Below are positions 35,768-44,574 of a stretch of 64,000 bases of DNA, in pieces; position 1 is the first letter of the stretch; the number at the start of each line of letters is the position of its first letter. The position numbers and the translations under genes were made by a program. Below the pieces are notes generated by a model. It did no database searches. It was not told where the DNA came from and saw only the letters and a program-made list of their open reading frames with translations. Source of the DNA: Oligoflexia bacterium (lineage in GTDB: Bacteria; Bdellovibrionota_G; JANQFH01); contig JANQFH010000068.1 of assembly GCA_028277945.1 (NCBI GenBank), positions 208,400 through 272,399 on the forward strand, given 5' to 3'.

Positions 35768-35789
35768 TGTCAAATATTTACATTTGACA
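35768..35789. promoter_or_regulatory. 22-bp palindrome between the FecCD importer and cvpA
   Basis: TGTCAAAT (35768-35775) and ATTTGACA (35782-35789) are perfect complements with a 6-bp spacer. It sits 30-50 bp upstream of both divergent genes and provides a TTGACA -35-like hexamer on each strand. A metal- or cofactor-sensing repressor site is a fair guess; it does not match the classic Fur box. Confidence 0.5.
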
Positions 35790-35823
35790 GCTATCGAGGT
35801 ATTTGGCACAAACGAGAGAGGTT

Positions 35824-36513
35824 ATGAATCTCTTTGATGGCCTCTGTCTCTTTTTGGTTGGCCTGCTCACCTTTCTTGGTTTTTTTCGCGGTCTCTTCTC
35901 ACAGATGGCCGGTCTGCTAGCGCTCATGGTGGCGATCTTTGCCTCCAAGGCGATTGCACCACCGCTGGTGGCATTGGCTGCTGGTAGCGATGTTTTGAGC
36001 GAGGTACACACCTACTATCTCGTGCGCATCTTTTGCGGTGGCATGCTCTATCTGCTGTTTAATGCGATGATCGGCTTTGTTGATAGAAGGCTGCGGCAGG
36101 CAGGGCTCAAACAGAGCAGTTTCAACCGCATGGGCGGCATGCTCTTTGGTTTTATCAAAGGTAGTGCCATCGTAGCCGTAGTCTTCTTTGCCTTGAGTTT
36201 CATCCACCCGGACAAACTGCGGGAGAAGATGCCCCTCGTGGAAGAGGCGAAGGCCATGCAATTGGCAAGGCGTTACAACCCGATTCCTCACGATCTTGTG
36301 ATAAAAAATCTTAAAAGACTACTGCTGCAAGCCTCCAACCCCAAGGAGATCGACAAACTAAAAACAGTGCTGCAGGCAGAGGGTTTAGACGCCGAGAAGT
36401 TGTTACCACAGCTTGAGCAAGAACGTGTTCTCGCACTTCTTGAGGATGCTTCTTTTTTAAAATTCCTTGCTGGATCGGATATCGAAACCAACAAGAAACC
36501 GGCGAAAAAGTAG
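35824..36513 (+). CDS. CvpA-family membrane protein
   Basis: A 229-residue protein with four N-terminal transmembrane helices (FDGLCLFLVGLLTFLGFFRG through residue about 130), the CvpA/colicin V production fold, and a charged C-terminal cytoplasmic region. The ATG at 35824 follows GAGAGG and is preferred over an earlier start. CvpA proteins affect envelope integrity in other bacteria; the mechanism is unclear. Confidence 0.8.
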   Translation: MNLFDGLCLFLVGLLTFLGFFRGLFSQMAGLLALMVAIFASKAIAPPLVALAAGSDVLSEVHTYYLVRIFCGGMLYLLFNAMIGFVDRRLRQAGLKQSSFNRMGGMLFGFIKGSAIVAVVFFALSFIHPDKLREKMPLVEEAKAMQLARRYNPIPHDLVIKNLKRLLLQASNPKEIDKLKTVLQAEGLDAEKLLPQLEQERVLALLEDASFLKFLAGSDIETNKKPAKK

Positions 36514-36587
36514 ACAGGGTGGGCGTTTCCGGTGGAGTCCAACCGGTGGCTGTGCTATAGTAGCCATCAGAGGAGTTAAGATAAGCA

Positions 36588-36911
36588 ATGGAAAGAATCT
36601 GGAATAAGACCAAGGGAGTCTTTCGCAAGGGCCAAAGAGAGGTGATGAAGGTCTCTAAGATCGGCAAGATGAAGTTTGACTGCTCCGCACTGCAACGGGA
36701 GCGCCAACGTCTACTCACCGAGCTTGGAGATTTAGTCTGTCGTCTGGTCGATGAAGGTCGTCTGCAAGATGACGATGTCACGGCCAAGGTTCGAGGCATT
36801 CAGCATCTGAGTGAGCAAATCACCACAGCGGAAAGAGAGATGCGTGATTTGAGTGACGGCAAACCCACGGAAGTGCCGTCACCTGCGGATGACTCCAACG
36901 CAGAACACTAA
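36588..36911 (+). CDS. Small coiled-coil protein
   Basis: A 107-residue cytosolic protein with no recognised domain. The region LQRERQRLLTELGDLVCRL and VRGIQHLSEQITTAEREMRD predicts helical coiled coil; the N-terminus is very basic and the tail acidic. AGAGGAG precedes the ATG. Its stop overlaps that of mnmA by 4 bp in the convergent direction. Confidence 0.6.
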   Translation: MERIWNKTKGVFRKGQREVMKVSKIGKMKFDCSALQRERQRLLTELGDLVCRLVDEGRLQDDDVTAKVRGIQHLSEQITTAEREMRDLSDGKPTEVPSPADDSNAEH

Positions 36912-37996
36912 ACGATCCAACCACCACCGAGGACCCGCTCACCGTCGTAGAGTACGGCTGCCTGTCCGGGTGCGGGTATCTCTTTTGTCTTTCTGAAATG
37001 GAGTTGCATTTCGCACTTGTCGAGCGTGGTGATTTTTGCTTCGATGGGGCGGCCGCGGTAGCGTAGCTGCAGTTGCACATCGCTGTTGTCTTTAAGCGGT
37101 TTGCCAATCCAAGAGAGCTGTTCTAACCGACAGCCTGATTTGAGTGCTGTCTCTCTGCTACCGACATGAACCTGTTGGGTTGCAGCATCAATCTTGGTCA
37201 CAAAGAGCGGTTGCGGGCTTGCCACACCAATGCCCTTACGCTGTCCGACCGTAAAACGATGGATCCCTTGGTGGGTTGCCAGTACTCGCTGCTGCTCATC
37301 GACGATACTACCTCGAGCAATGGCTGTGGTTGCCCGCGCCTCGACAAAACTCGCATAGTCTTTACCATCGACAAAACAGATCTCACGACTCTCAGGTTTA
37401 TCGGCAGCGCTGCAGTTTGCCTGACGCAGTAACTGCCGCACCTCTTGTTTACACATCTCACCTAAAGGAAAGATCAGCCGCGCCAGTTTCTCTTGTGTTA
37501 GGCGAAAGAGAAAGTAAGACTGATCTCGCGTTTCATCCACACCACGCCAAAGTTGGTATTCACCCGTAGTTTTATCCTGTTTGATGCGGGCGTAATGACC
37601 TGTAGCCACATAGTCGGCATCGACGTCGTTGGCCAACAGATCGAGAAAGTGAAACTTGATCTTATCGTTGCAGACGACACAGGGGTTGGGTGTGCGACCC
37701 CTTAGATAGTCAGCGGTGAAGGTGTTGACAACTTCGTTGGCAAAGGTCTTTGAGTAGTCACGGACGTAGAAGGGAATCTCTAGTTGCGCGGCAATCTTGC
37801 GGGCATCACGCACATCTTCTGGGGTACAACAGCGGCCACTGCCGGCGTCCTCAGGGTACTGCCAGAGCTTGAGGATGATACCAACGACTTCGTAGCCAGA
37901 CCGATGCAAAAGCAGGGTTGCTGCAGAGCTGTCAGTGCCGCCACTCATGCCGCAGACGACACGTCTAGACGCACTCTTGCTGTAGAGGTTGATCAT
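36908..37996 (-). CDS. mnmA: tRNA-uridine 2-sulfurtransferase
   Basis: Puts sulfur on U34 of Lys, Glu and Gln tRNAs. It has 362 residues. The PP-loop GMSGGTDSSAATLLL binds ATP, NPCVVCNDKIKF holds the first catalytic cysteine and SREICFVDGKDY the second. The family match is strong. It converges on the coiled-coil gene with a 4-bp stop overlap. Confidence 0.95.
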   Translation of the reverse strand: MINLYSKSASRRVVCGMSGGTDSSAATLLLHRSGYEVVGIILKLWQYPEDAGSGRCCTPEDVRDARKIAAQLEIPFYVRDYSKTFANEVVNTFTADYLRGRTPNPCVVCNDKIKFHFLDLLANDVDADYVATGHYARIKQDKTTGEYQLWRGVDETRDQSYFLFRLTQEKLARLIFPLGEMCKQEVRQLLRQANCSAADKPESREICFVDGKDYASFVEARATTAIARGSIVDEQQRVLATHQGIHRFTVGQRKGIGVASPQPLFVTKIDAATQQVHVGSRETALKSGCRLEQLSWIGKPLKDNSDVQLQLRYRGRPIEAKITTLDKCEMQLHFRKTKEIPAPGQAAVLYDGERVLGGGWIV

Positions 37997-38035
37997 AGCT
38001 CTAGAAGGTATAGCAGAATGGGGACGATAAGTTAC

Positions 38036-38365
38036 TTAAGAATCGTACACCCTGGATGAGCGGTTGCCTGAGGTGTAGGTGTTGATCTTCATGCTGCGGT
38101 TCTTGTCGCTGTTGCTGCCACGGCCCCTCACGGTTGCCGTCGAGGCGGGCGCTTTGACAGCGCTCTGGCGCACGGGTGCGGCTGCCTGAGTTGCAGTTGG
38201 CCTGATAGCTTCGGCATTCTTGGTGGTGATGGTGCGTTCCAGATCCCGTAGGAGTTTAGTACGACGCACGCCTTGGTAGGGCACACCATAACGTGCTGCA
38301 GTGCGACGGAGCTCAAAAAAATCCATACTGCCTAGCATGACTCGGGTTAGTTCAGCAAAGGTCAT
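38036..38365 (-). CDS. Hypothetical protein with a SAP-like N-terminal helix pair
   Basis: A 109-residue protein. Residues about 15-45 (FFELRRTAARYGVPYQGVRRTKLLRDLERTI) resemble a short SAP-type helix-turn-helix that can bind DNA or RNA, but the match is weak. The rest is a low-complexity Ala/Ser/Thr/Arg tail. AGGAGG precedes the ATG. No obvious partner. Confidence 0.5.
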   Translation of the reverse strand: MTFAELTRVMLGSMDFFELRRTAARYGVPYQGVRRTKLLRDLERTITTKNAEAIRPTATQAAAPVRQSAVKAPASTATVRGRGSNSDKNRSMKINTYTSGNRSSRVYDS

Positions 38366-38448
38366 CTTCCTCGTCCTCCTAGTCTTTTCCTCATGAATCG
38401 AACGCCATTATTAAAACAAAATTCCTTACATCTTTCAACCAGCCCTGG

Positions 38449-39549
38449 CTAGCAACACTCTGGCTGGATCGTACTGTACTGGCTATTGTAGTAATCACCA
38501 CTGCCCTCCCAGCCACGGCCAAGATAGCCAAGGTGGTTGGCGGCATGCGCCCAAGCTTCCACAGTGCCACGGGCTGCATGGACAATGCCGTGAATAATAC
38601 GGTAAATCCCACCTTCTAAGCCTTCGGCGACACCATAGCCAGTGGCGTTCCAATCTATGAGGATGTTTTTCCACGGCGTATCGCGATAGTAGGTCTCCCT
38701 ATGCAGCTTCCTATCTGCCAGGGTCTCTTGCAGGTAGTGGCTGTTGATCACCTCGTCTTCAAAGCTGAGATTGCCCTGCTCGAGAAGATCAATAATGGTG
38801 TCCTGGTCCTCAGGCGGAAGGTTTTCAATAGCGGCTATCGCCTTTTTATGAGCTTCGTTTACCTTGTCCAAGTGTGTTCGCGTCTCTTTGGCGTACTTCT
38901 CTTTCTCTTCTGAACTACTTGCTGCCGCTGCCTTTTTCTCAGCCTCTTCTGCCATGGCATAGGCGTCGACCGCCTCTTCAAGGTGTTGCTTAACGATTAA
39001 GTGGGGGTTTGAGTCGTAGTGGGCTCGGCTACTGGCGTCTGGGTGATGATAGATGGATGTGCCATCTGGATAGGCGTAGGGAGGTCGGATGTGACCATGG
39101 CCGCCAATCCCAATCCCAAAACCACCACGAAAGCTACCCAAGAGGGAACCACCTATGGAGCCGCCACCAAGAAGAGAGCCACCGCGGTTTTGGTTTTGCA
39201 CAGGATAGTGCGGTAGGCCTGGCCGGCTGTAAGGGTTACTTGGATCATAGCTGTAGAGAGGATTCCCTTCGGCATCGCAGGGAACACAGTGGCCTGCAGG
39301 GAAGTAGGGAAATTCGGCCACGTTACGAGATCCACCAGCCTGCGGCAGAAACTGCGTTGACTGCGGCGGATAAAACTGCGCCGTCAAACCCCGGGTGGTT
39401 AACCCTTGGCCAAAGGCTGGAGGCCTTCTTTGCCCGCTATCACAGGCGAGCAGCACCATGATCAGGGCGATGATGAGCATACCGATCAGGCGCAAGGCGA
39501 TCAAGCGGTACGGTGAAGCTGCCAGGCTCTGTGTTTGCATCTCTCTCAT
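38449..39549 (-). CDS. Uncharacterised lipoprotein with coiled-coil and CC end
   Basis: About 366 residues. The ATG at 39549 is six bases after a GAGG; one at 39555 is too close to it. Signal peptide ends LLAC, giving the lipid Cys. A Pro/Tyr/Gly-rich first half (GGSLLGGGSIGGSLLGSFRG) is followed by a helical region with EEAEKKAAAASSSEEKEKYA and a C-terminal segment that ends CC. No known family. It starts a set of three lipoproteins in tandem. Confidence 0.6.
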   Translation of the reverse strand: MREMQTQSLAASPYRLIALRLIGMLIIALIMVLLACDSGQRRPPAFGQGLTTRGLTAQFYPPQSTQFLPQAGGSRNVAEFPYFPAGHCVPCDAEGNPLYSYDPSNPYSRPGLPHYPVQNQNRGGSLLGGGSIGGSLLGSFRGGFGIGIGGHGHIRPPYAYPDGTSIYHHPDASSRAHYDSNPHLIVKQHLEEAVDAYAMAEEAEKKAAAASSSEEKEKYAKETRTHLDKVNEAHKKAIAAIENLPPEDQDTIIDLLEQGNLSFEDEVINSHYLQETLADRKLHRETYYRDTPWKNILIDWNATGYGVAEGLEGGIYRIIHGIVHAARGTVEAWAHAANHLGYLGRGWEGSGDYYNSQYSTIQPECC

Positions 39550-39628
39550 TCTCATCCTCTACAGCAGTCGATCTCTAGCATTGATAACGCGCCTTGTCAA
39601 ACGGCTGTCGCCCATCGACCATCAAGCC

Positions 39629-40111
39629 TCAAAAGCCAATGTCGATCGGTTCATTGACCTCAGCAAACAGCTGCAGACCAGGCAGGTTGACCTCGATGGT
39701 GCAATCCACGGTGTTCTTTAGCAGTTGGTTACACTCAAAAAAGCCGCTGCCAGGGAAAATCGCCTGTTGGATGCCATTAAAGGTCAGGCTTAAAGTTGCA
39801 TTGACCTGATCAATGAGGTTGGGTCCAGGCTGAACCGAGAAGATATCAAAGATGGTTAGGTTCATAGAATCAAAGTCGTTGAAGTTAATGAGAATGCTTA
39901 GCGAGCTACCCGCAAAGGGCACACCCACGTTTCCAGGTAGGACCGCACCACCCAATCCACCGGCAACCACATCCACGCCGTTGACCGGTAGATCAAACTT
40001 CTGGCCGTTGACCACAGCAACCACGCTATCACCACCGCCGCAGCTGGTCAGCAGCAAGCCGACAAGCAGTATCGGCAACGCCCTTTTATAGATAGATTGG
40101 CTCCAGTCCAT
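39629..40111 (-). CDS. Small uncharacterised lipoprotein
   Basis: A 160-residue lipoprotein from the ATG at 40111, preceded by AAGGAG. The signal peptide ends LLTSC with GGGD after the lipid Cys; Asp near +4 does not match the +2 Asp inner-membrane rule. The mature part is beta-rich (NLTIFDIFSVQPGPNLIDQV, then CTIEVNLPGLQLF) with two more cysteines. Function unknown. Confidence 0.6.
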   Translation of the reverse strand: MDWSQSIYKRALPILLVGLLLTSCGGGDSVVAVVNGQKFDLPVNGVDVVAGGLGGAVLPGNVGVPFAGSSLSILINFNDFDSMNLTIFDIFSVQPGPNLIDQVNATLSLTFNGIQQAIFPGSGFFECNQLLKNTVDCTIEVNLPGLQLFAEVNEPIDIGF

Positions 40112-40285
40112 GGTTGTACTCCTTAGCTCTTTCCTTCGCTTACTAGCAATTAGCAAGGAGCATACCAGCGCCAACCACACTTTTTCTTTTATTATTACAA
40201 TAAGTTAAGATCACCGGCCGGCTGCGGCAGAGGGTCGTGGGTGGGGCAGCCGAGTCATCTCTGTCCCACTAAAGGGGGCGGAGGT

Positions 40286-41062
40286 CTATTGGTGAGGAGG
40301 CCATTCTTGGGCAGGTTCATCTTGCGGTGGCCACTCTGTGGGTGTGGGTCCTGAATCTTCTTCTATATAGTCTTTCCAGAACGCATTGGCAGGATTGCTG
40401 TCGAACCCCTCGTCTGGTCTGACGTCGGGTCTCCACACGTCGGTGGCGGGTTCTGGCGACAGGCCTAAACAATAAAACTCCTCCTTCCACGCATCTGGAT
40501 TGGTGCCCGGTTCTTTCCAGCCATCATCTTGATCGATCGGTTTTTTCCAACGCCTAGGAAGATCACTCCCGGGTTTCTGCTCAATGCTTTCGATATCCTG
40601 CGGCTCTTCAGCTTCGGGATGATCGGGTTGCACGGTTGGCGTGTTAAGTTGCTTGACGATGGCGGCCAACTTTTTTGCCGGCATGGTTATGGTTTCTTGC
40701 GTCCACAAATCATCAATACGAATCAGTTCGCTACTGCTTTTGCCATCGCCCTCTCTCTTTGAGAAAATCTCATACCGCTTCACACATCGACCTGCTTGAC
40801 CCTCTTCTCGGTCAAAAAGATAAAAACGCAGTTTCCATTCTTGTTGGATATGTTCTACACTTTTCTGGCGCTGTTCGTCCTCTTCCGACACCCTTGCCCA
40901 GGTCACCTCGCCACGATCGGCGTCATCATCTAAGGCTTGATTTCCCCCCTGCCCTCCTCGACTGTTTAGTCTCCCTTGGGCATCGACCTGGGTAACACAA
41001 CCAAAACAGCCGATTAAGGCAACGATGACGAAATTACTTAAATAGTTCTTGATGGTTGGCAT
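40286..41062 (-). CDS. Uncharacterised lipoprotein with Trp/Pro-rich repeats
   Basis: A 258-residue protein with GGAGG before the ATG. The signal peptide ends GCFGC; either cysteine could be lipidated. The C-terminal half carries loose Trp-Pro-Glu repeats (RWKKPIDQDD, GWKEPGTNPDAWKEE, TEWPPQDEPAQEWPP). No family is recognised. Third of the lipoprotein set, pointing away from fadD. Confidence 0.6.
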   Translation of the reverse strand: MPTIKNYLSNFVIVALIGCFGCVTQVDAQGRLNSRGGQGGNQALDDDADRGEVTWARVSEEDEQRQKSVEHIQQEWKLRFYLFDREEGQAGRCVKRYEIFSKREGDGKSSSELIRIDDLWTQETITMPAKKLAAIVKQLNTPTVQPDHPEAEEPQDIESIEQKPGSDLPRRWKKPIDQDDGWKEPGTNPDAWKEEFYCLGLSPEPATDVWRPDVRPDEGFDSNPANAFWKDYIEEDSGPTPTEWPPQDEPAQEWPPHQ

Positions 41063-41193
41063 GGCTACCAGCCTCCTAAAATAGTGTCGCTTATCCTGGC
41101 TGCTTACCTACCATTGGCATTGCATTGTGTCAATCATTCAAGACTGCTTTGCGGTTGCTGCTTTTCATAAACGCGTATAAAACTCAGTAACCT

Positions 41194-43089
41194 ATGCACC
41201 GACCGCTGCTCTCCAGCACGATTCCGGCGATGATTCAGCATGTAATTGCTGGCCGCGAACAGGCACCAGCCATGCACTGGTTTGCTCAAGCTGGTTGGCA
41301 GAGCCTCAGCTACCAGCAGCTCGGCTCGCGCATCAAGAACCTTGGCCTGGGATTTATTGAGACCGGTCTGCAGCGTGGCGATCACCTTGCCATCATTGCT
41401 CCCAACTGCCCGGAGTGGATCCTCTGCGATCTCGCCTTTGCCAGCATTGGTGTGGTCACCGTACCCATCCATCCGACCTTGAATGTTGCCGCCATGAAAG
41501 AGATTCTTGCCGACAGTCAAGCGCGCGGCATGGTGCTGGCCGAATCGCTGCTTCCCAAATGCGGGCAGAGGCTGCAACAACACTTTAAGAAAAAGACGGC
41601 AGGAGTGATGTTTTTACTCGAGCGGCAGAATGGCGAAGCAGAGCAGCGAGGGAAGGATGAGCCGTGGCTCACGCTTGCCAAGATCGAAGCGCGCGGTGCT
41701 GCCATGGCTGACAAGCGGCGCTTTTATGCGCGCATGGAAGAGGTTAGTGCGGATGATCTCTTCACGCTGGTCTACACCTCGGGTGCTACCGGTAAACCCA
41801 GAGGTGTGATGATCAGCCATCGCAACGTACTTGCCAACATCGACGGTGCGCTTGAGTTGATGGGACGTTTCTTGAACATGCCGCAAGAGTGTTTTCTCTC
41901 TTTTTTGCCGCTGGCACATGCATTTGAGCGCCAAGTGCACTACATCATGTTGGCCATTGGTGCAAAAATTGCCTATGCGCGCAGTTTGGAAACAGTCGGC
42001 GAAGACCTGCGGACAACAGAACCAACGCTCTTTATTGCCGTGCCGCGATTTTTGGAAAAGTCTTACGCGCGGATCAGGGAGAAGGTAGAGGGGCAGAAGC
42101 TGTTGGGTCGGTTTCTGTTTCCGTGGCTGCGGCGAACCGCGTTGAAGAGAGCTGCAGGGAAAAAAGTGTGGACGTTGCCGCTGGCGCAACTGCTCTTTTT
42201 TAACAAGATCAGAGCACGCATGGGCCGTAGGTTGCGTTTTGCTATCTCTGGCGGTGGTGCTCTGGATCCAGATCTGGCGCGGTTTTTTACCGGCATGCAG
42301 ATTCCTATTCTCGAGGGTTACGGTTTAACTGAGGCATCAACGATTATTGGTGTTAATCCTTTAGATGCTATCCACTTTGGTACGGTAGGCCCACCGTTTT
42401 ATAACTATGAGACAAGAATCAACGACAACAACGAACTCCTGGTGCGAGGTCCTAGCGTTGCTAAAGGTTACTTTCGTAAACCTAAAGAGAGTGCTGAGGT
42501 GTTCAGCAAGGATGGTTGGCTGCATACCGGTGACATGGTTAGCAGGGATGAGGATGGCTACCTCATGATCACCGGACGATTGAAAGAGATCCTCATTACA
42601 GCCGGTGGTAAGAGTATAGCGCCGCAAAAACTCGAGCACCTATTGCAAGAGTTGGCTTGGGTGGATCAAGCCTGTGTGGTTGGCGATGGCAAACCGTTTT
42701 TAGTGGCCGTTGTTGTCGTCTCTGCACAAGCCAAACGTATTCTCGAGTCCAGCAATGCCACGGACACCTCGGTTATTACAGATGACGATTCCTTAGCTTC
42801 CTTGGTTCTCGATGAGCGGCTATGGGATGTTGCCACTGCTGCAATCGATAAGATAAACGAGAAGCTCTCTTCCTATGAGACCATCAAACGTTTTGCGCTC
42901 TTAGCAGAGCCTTTCAGCCAAGAGAACGATCTGCTCACCCCTACGCTTAAACTGCGAAGGCACGCCATTAGCGCTACGTATGCTAAAGTCATTGAGCTCC
43001 TCTACGGCGATAGCTCACTTGTGGTGGAGAATCGTATCCCGCTGCTACCACGCGATTTTAAGCAGTCCTCGCAAACCACCGGCACGTAG
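41194..43089 (+). CDS. Long-chain acyl-CoA synthetase
   Basis: A 631-residue AMP-forming ligase that activates fatty acids to acyl-CoA. YTSGATGKPRGVMISH is the ATP/AMP loop, GYGLTEAS the substrate-linker motif, and HTGDMVSRDEDGYLMITGRLKEIL the AMP-binding and hinge region; the conserved lysine motif LTPTLKLRR follows. It is an FadD-type enzyme; the chain length preference is not known. No promoter could be fixed. Confidence 0.92.
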   Translation: MHRPLLSSTIPAMIQHVIAGREQAPAMHWFAQAGWQSLSYQQLGSRIKNLGLGFIETGLQRGDHLAIIAPNCPEWILCDLAFASIGVVTVPIHPTLNVAAMKEILADSQARGMVLAESLLPKCGQRLQQHFKKKTAGVMFLLERQNGEAEQRGKDEPWLTLAKIEARGAAMADKRRFYARMEEVSADDLFTLVYTSGATGKPRGVMISHRNVLANIDGALELMGRFLNMPQECFLSFLPLAHAFERQVHYIMLAIGAKIAYARSLETVGEDLRTTEPTLFIAVPRFLEKSYARIREKVEGQKLLGRFLFPWLRRTALKRAAGKKVWTLPLAQLLFFNKIRARMGRRLRFAISGGGALDPDLARFFTGMQIPILEGYGLTEASTIIGVNPLDAIHFGTVGPPFYNYETRINDNNELLVRGPSVAKGYFRKPKESAEVFSKDGWLHTGDMVSRDEDGYLMITGRLKEILITAGGKSIAPQKLEHLLQELAWVDQACVVGDGKPFLVAVVVVSAQAKRILESSNATDTSVITDDDSLASLVLDERLWDVATAAIDKINEKLSSYETIKRFALLAEPFSQENDLLTPTLKLRRHAISATYAKVIELLYGDSSLVVENRIPLLPRDFKQSSQTTGT

Positions 43090-43127
43090 AATTTTTGTCG
43101 AGTGGGTTTGGTGACGGAGATTAGCCG

Positions 43128-44294
43128 CTAGTCTCGTCTCTTCTTCCACAGTGCTCTAACTTGGTATTTGGTCTGTTTTTCACCGCCATTAAGGTTGGAT
43201 CCAATCGTATCGGTTTCCACCACGTAACCATATTCGATCTTCAATCTGCCTCTGTCGATTTCAATGTCGTTGCTGATTTCTTGCCAGAAGTTACGGTGAA
43301 AGGGCTCGCCTGTAGCAATGGCAAGTGCATCGCTTAATGAGAACTGCCACTGTGCTAATTTATTAAGATCCGGATTGTTCTGGTGTCTTGTACTACTTGA
43401 CCAGTATTGAACACGCGCAGCTTCTCCGGCAGGGAGATTCGCTAATTTTCGCCAGCCAGATGCGCTGACAAAGAGCTGGAACGGCTCATCACCTTCAGGA
43501 CATTCAACCCCTCCTTCCTCCGTTTCTATCTCGAAGTCCGGTAGCCGTGCGTCATCATCTGGGTCTTTCTGAGGCATAATAACCTTTAGCCAACACGGAA
43601 TTTTCCATCTGGAATCAGAGTTCCTATCTTCGTCTGAGACATCAAAGTTACTGTTTTCGGCTGAGACCGTAATCAGCCCCCCTTCAGTTGCTCTTTCCAG
43701 ACGCAGAAAGCTTTTGTCAACGTAGATATACGCAGTACTACCACCTTTCACACGAATAGGTTTGCCATCTCCATCAAGAACAGCTCTTCTATCCTCTTTA
43801 TTAACCTCTAAGTCACCATGCTGACGATAAATCTCTTTCTGCTGGGGTCTGCCGTTTAGCCTCACCTCTTCCATGGCTCTTTCAAATAGAGGCCATGACG
43901 CAATGACTACCTCTTTCTCAAGCTCGCTGAAGTTGGTATGCACAAATTCAATGCGTAGCTGCGTGGAGCTGACTTGGTCTTCCAGAGCTTCCCACTCATG
44001 CATGCGAACAACAAGACGAGGCAAATAGCGGGTATCTACTCCTCTTTCTTCGGTATCTTCGCCTCTTGCTTCAAAGAGAGTACGATCAGTACCTTTACGG
44101 GTTTTGACGATCCTTAAGACCAGATCACTGTTGCTTTTCTGCCACCCCCAATCAGGTTTGATCTCTATGGTGCCTCCTGTCACGGTAATGACAACAGCTT
44201 TCGGACCAACTAATTCCTCACTAGAAGCGGCCACCGGCGAAATAACAAAAGCGATTAGGATGAGAAAGGATATTCCCTTTAGTAAATTGAACAT
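43128..44294 (-). CDS. Exported protein of unknown function
   Basis: A 388-residue exported protein with a clear signal peptide (ILIAFVISPVAASS). The mature part is beta-rich and charged, with paired cysteines (IPCWLKV, VECPEGD), and no domain I recognise. It ends 38 bp from the acyl-CoA ligase, convergently. It is divergent from the helical secreted protein at 44575, so the two may share control. Confidence 0.55.
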   Translation of the reverse strand: MFNLLKGISFLILIAFVISPVAASSEELVGPKAVVITVTGGTIEIKPDWGWQKSNSDLVLRIVKTRKGTDRTLFEARGEDTEERGVDTRYLPRLVVRMHEWEALEDQVSSTQLRIEFVHTNFSELEKEVVIASWPLFERAMEEVRLNGRPQQKEIYRQHGDLEVNKEDRRAVLDGDGKPIRVKGGSTAYIYVDKSFLRLERATEGGLITVSAENSNFDVSDEDRNSDSRWKIPCWLKVIMPQKDPDDDARLPDFEIETEEGGVECPEGDEPFQLFVSASGWRKLANLPAGEAARVQYWSSSTRHQNNPDLNKLAQWQFSLSDALAIATGEPFHRNFWQEISNDIEIDRGRLKIEYGYVVETDTIGSNLNGGEKQTKYQVRALWKKRRD

Positions 44295-44574
44295 GGTTCA
44301 CTCTCCAAATCCGTAAGTTCCCGTTCGTGCCATCATCAGAAGCAAGATCTGCGCCAACGGATTCATAGTAACATGTTTTGCCTTTTTGCGGACTTAGCAG
44401 GCGATAAGCTGTAGTGGGGCGTGGTGTGCGACGCCCAAAGTCCTCATCATGTCTCATCAGAGGCCCGCCCGACCCAGATTGGCAAAATGCGTCATTTTCT
44501 GCTATAGCGGCAGCAGATACCATGCTGGGGCCTGTATAGTCAGGGAGCGACCTAGCATGGGGAGAGCATAGATC

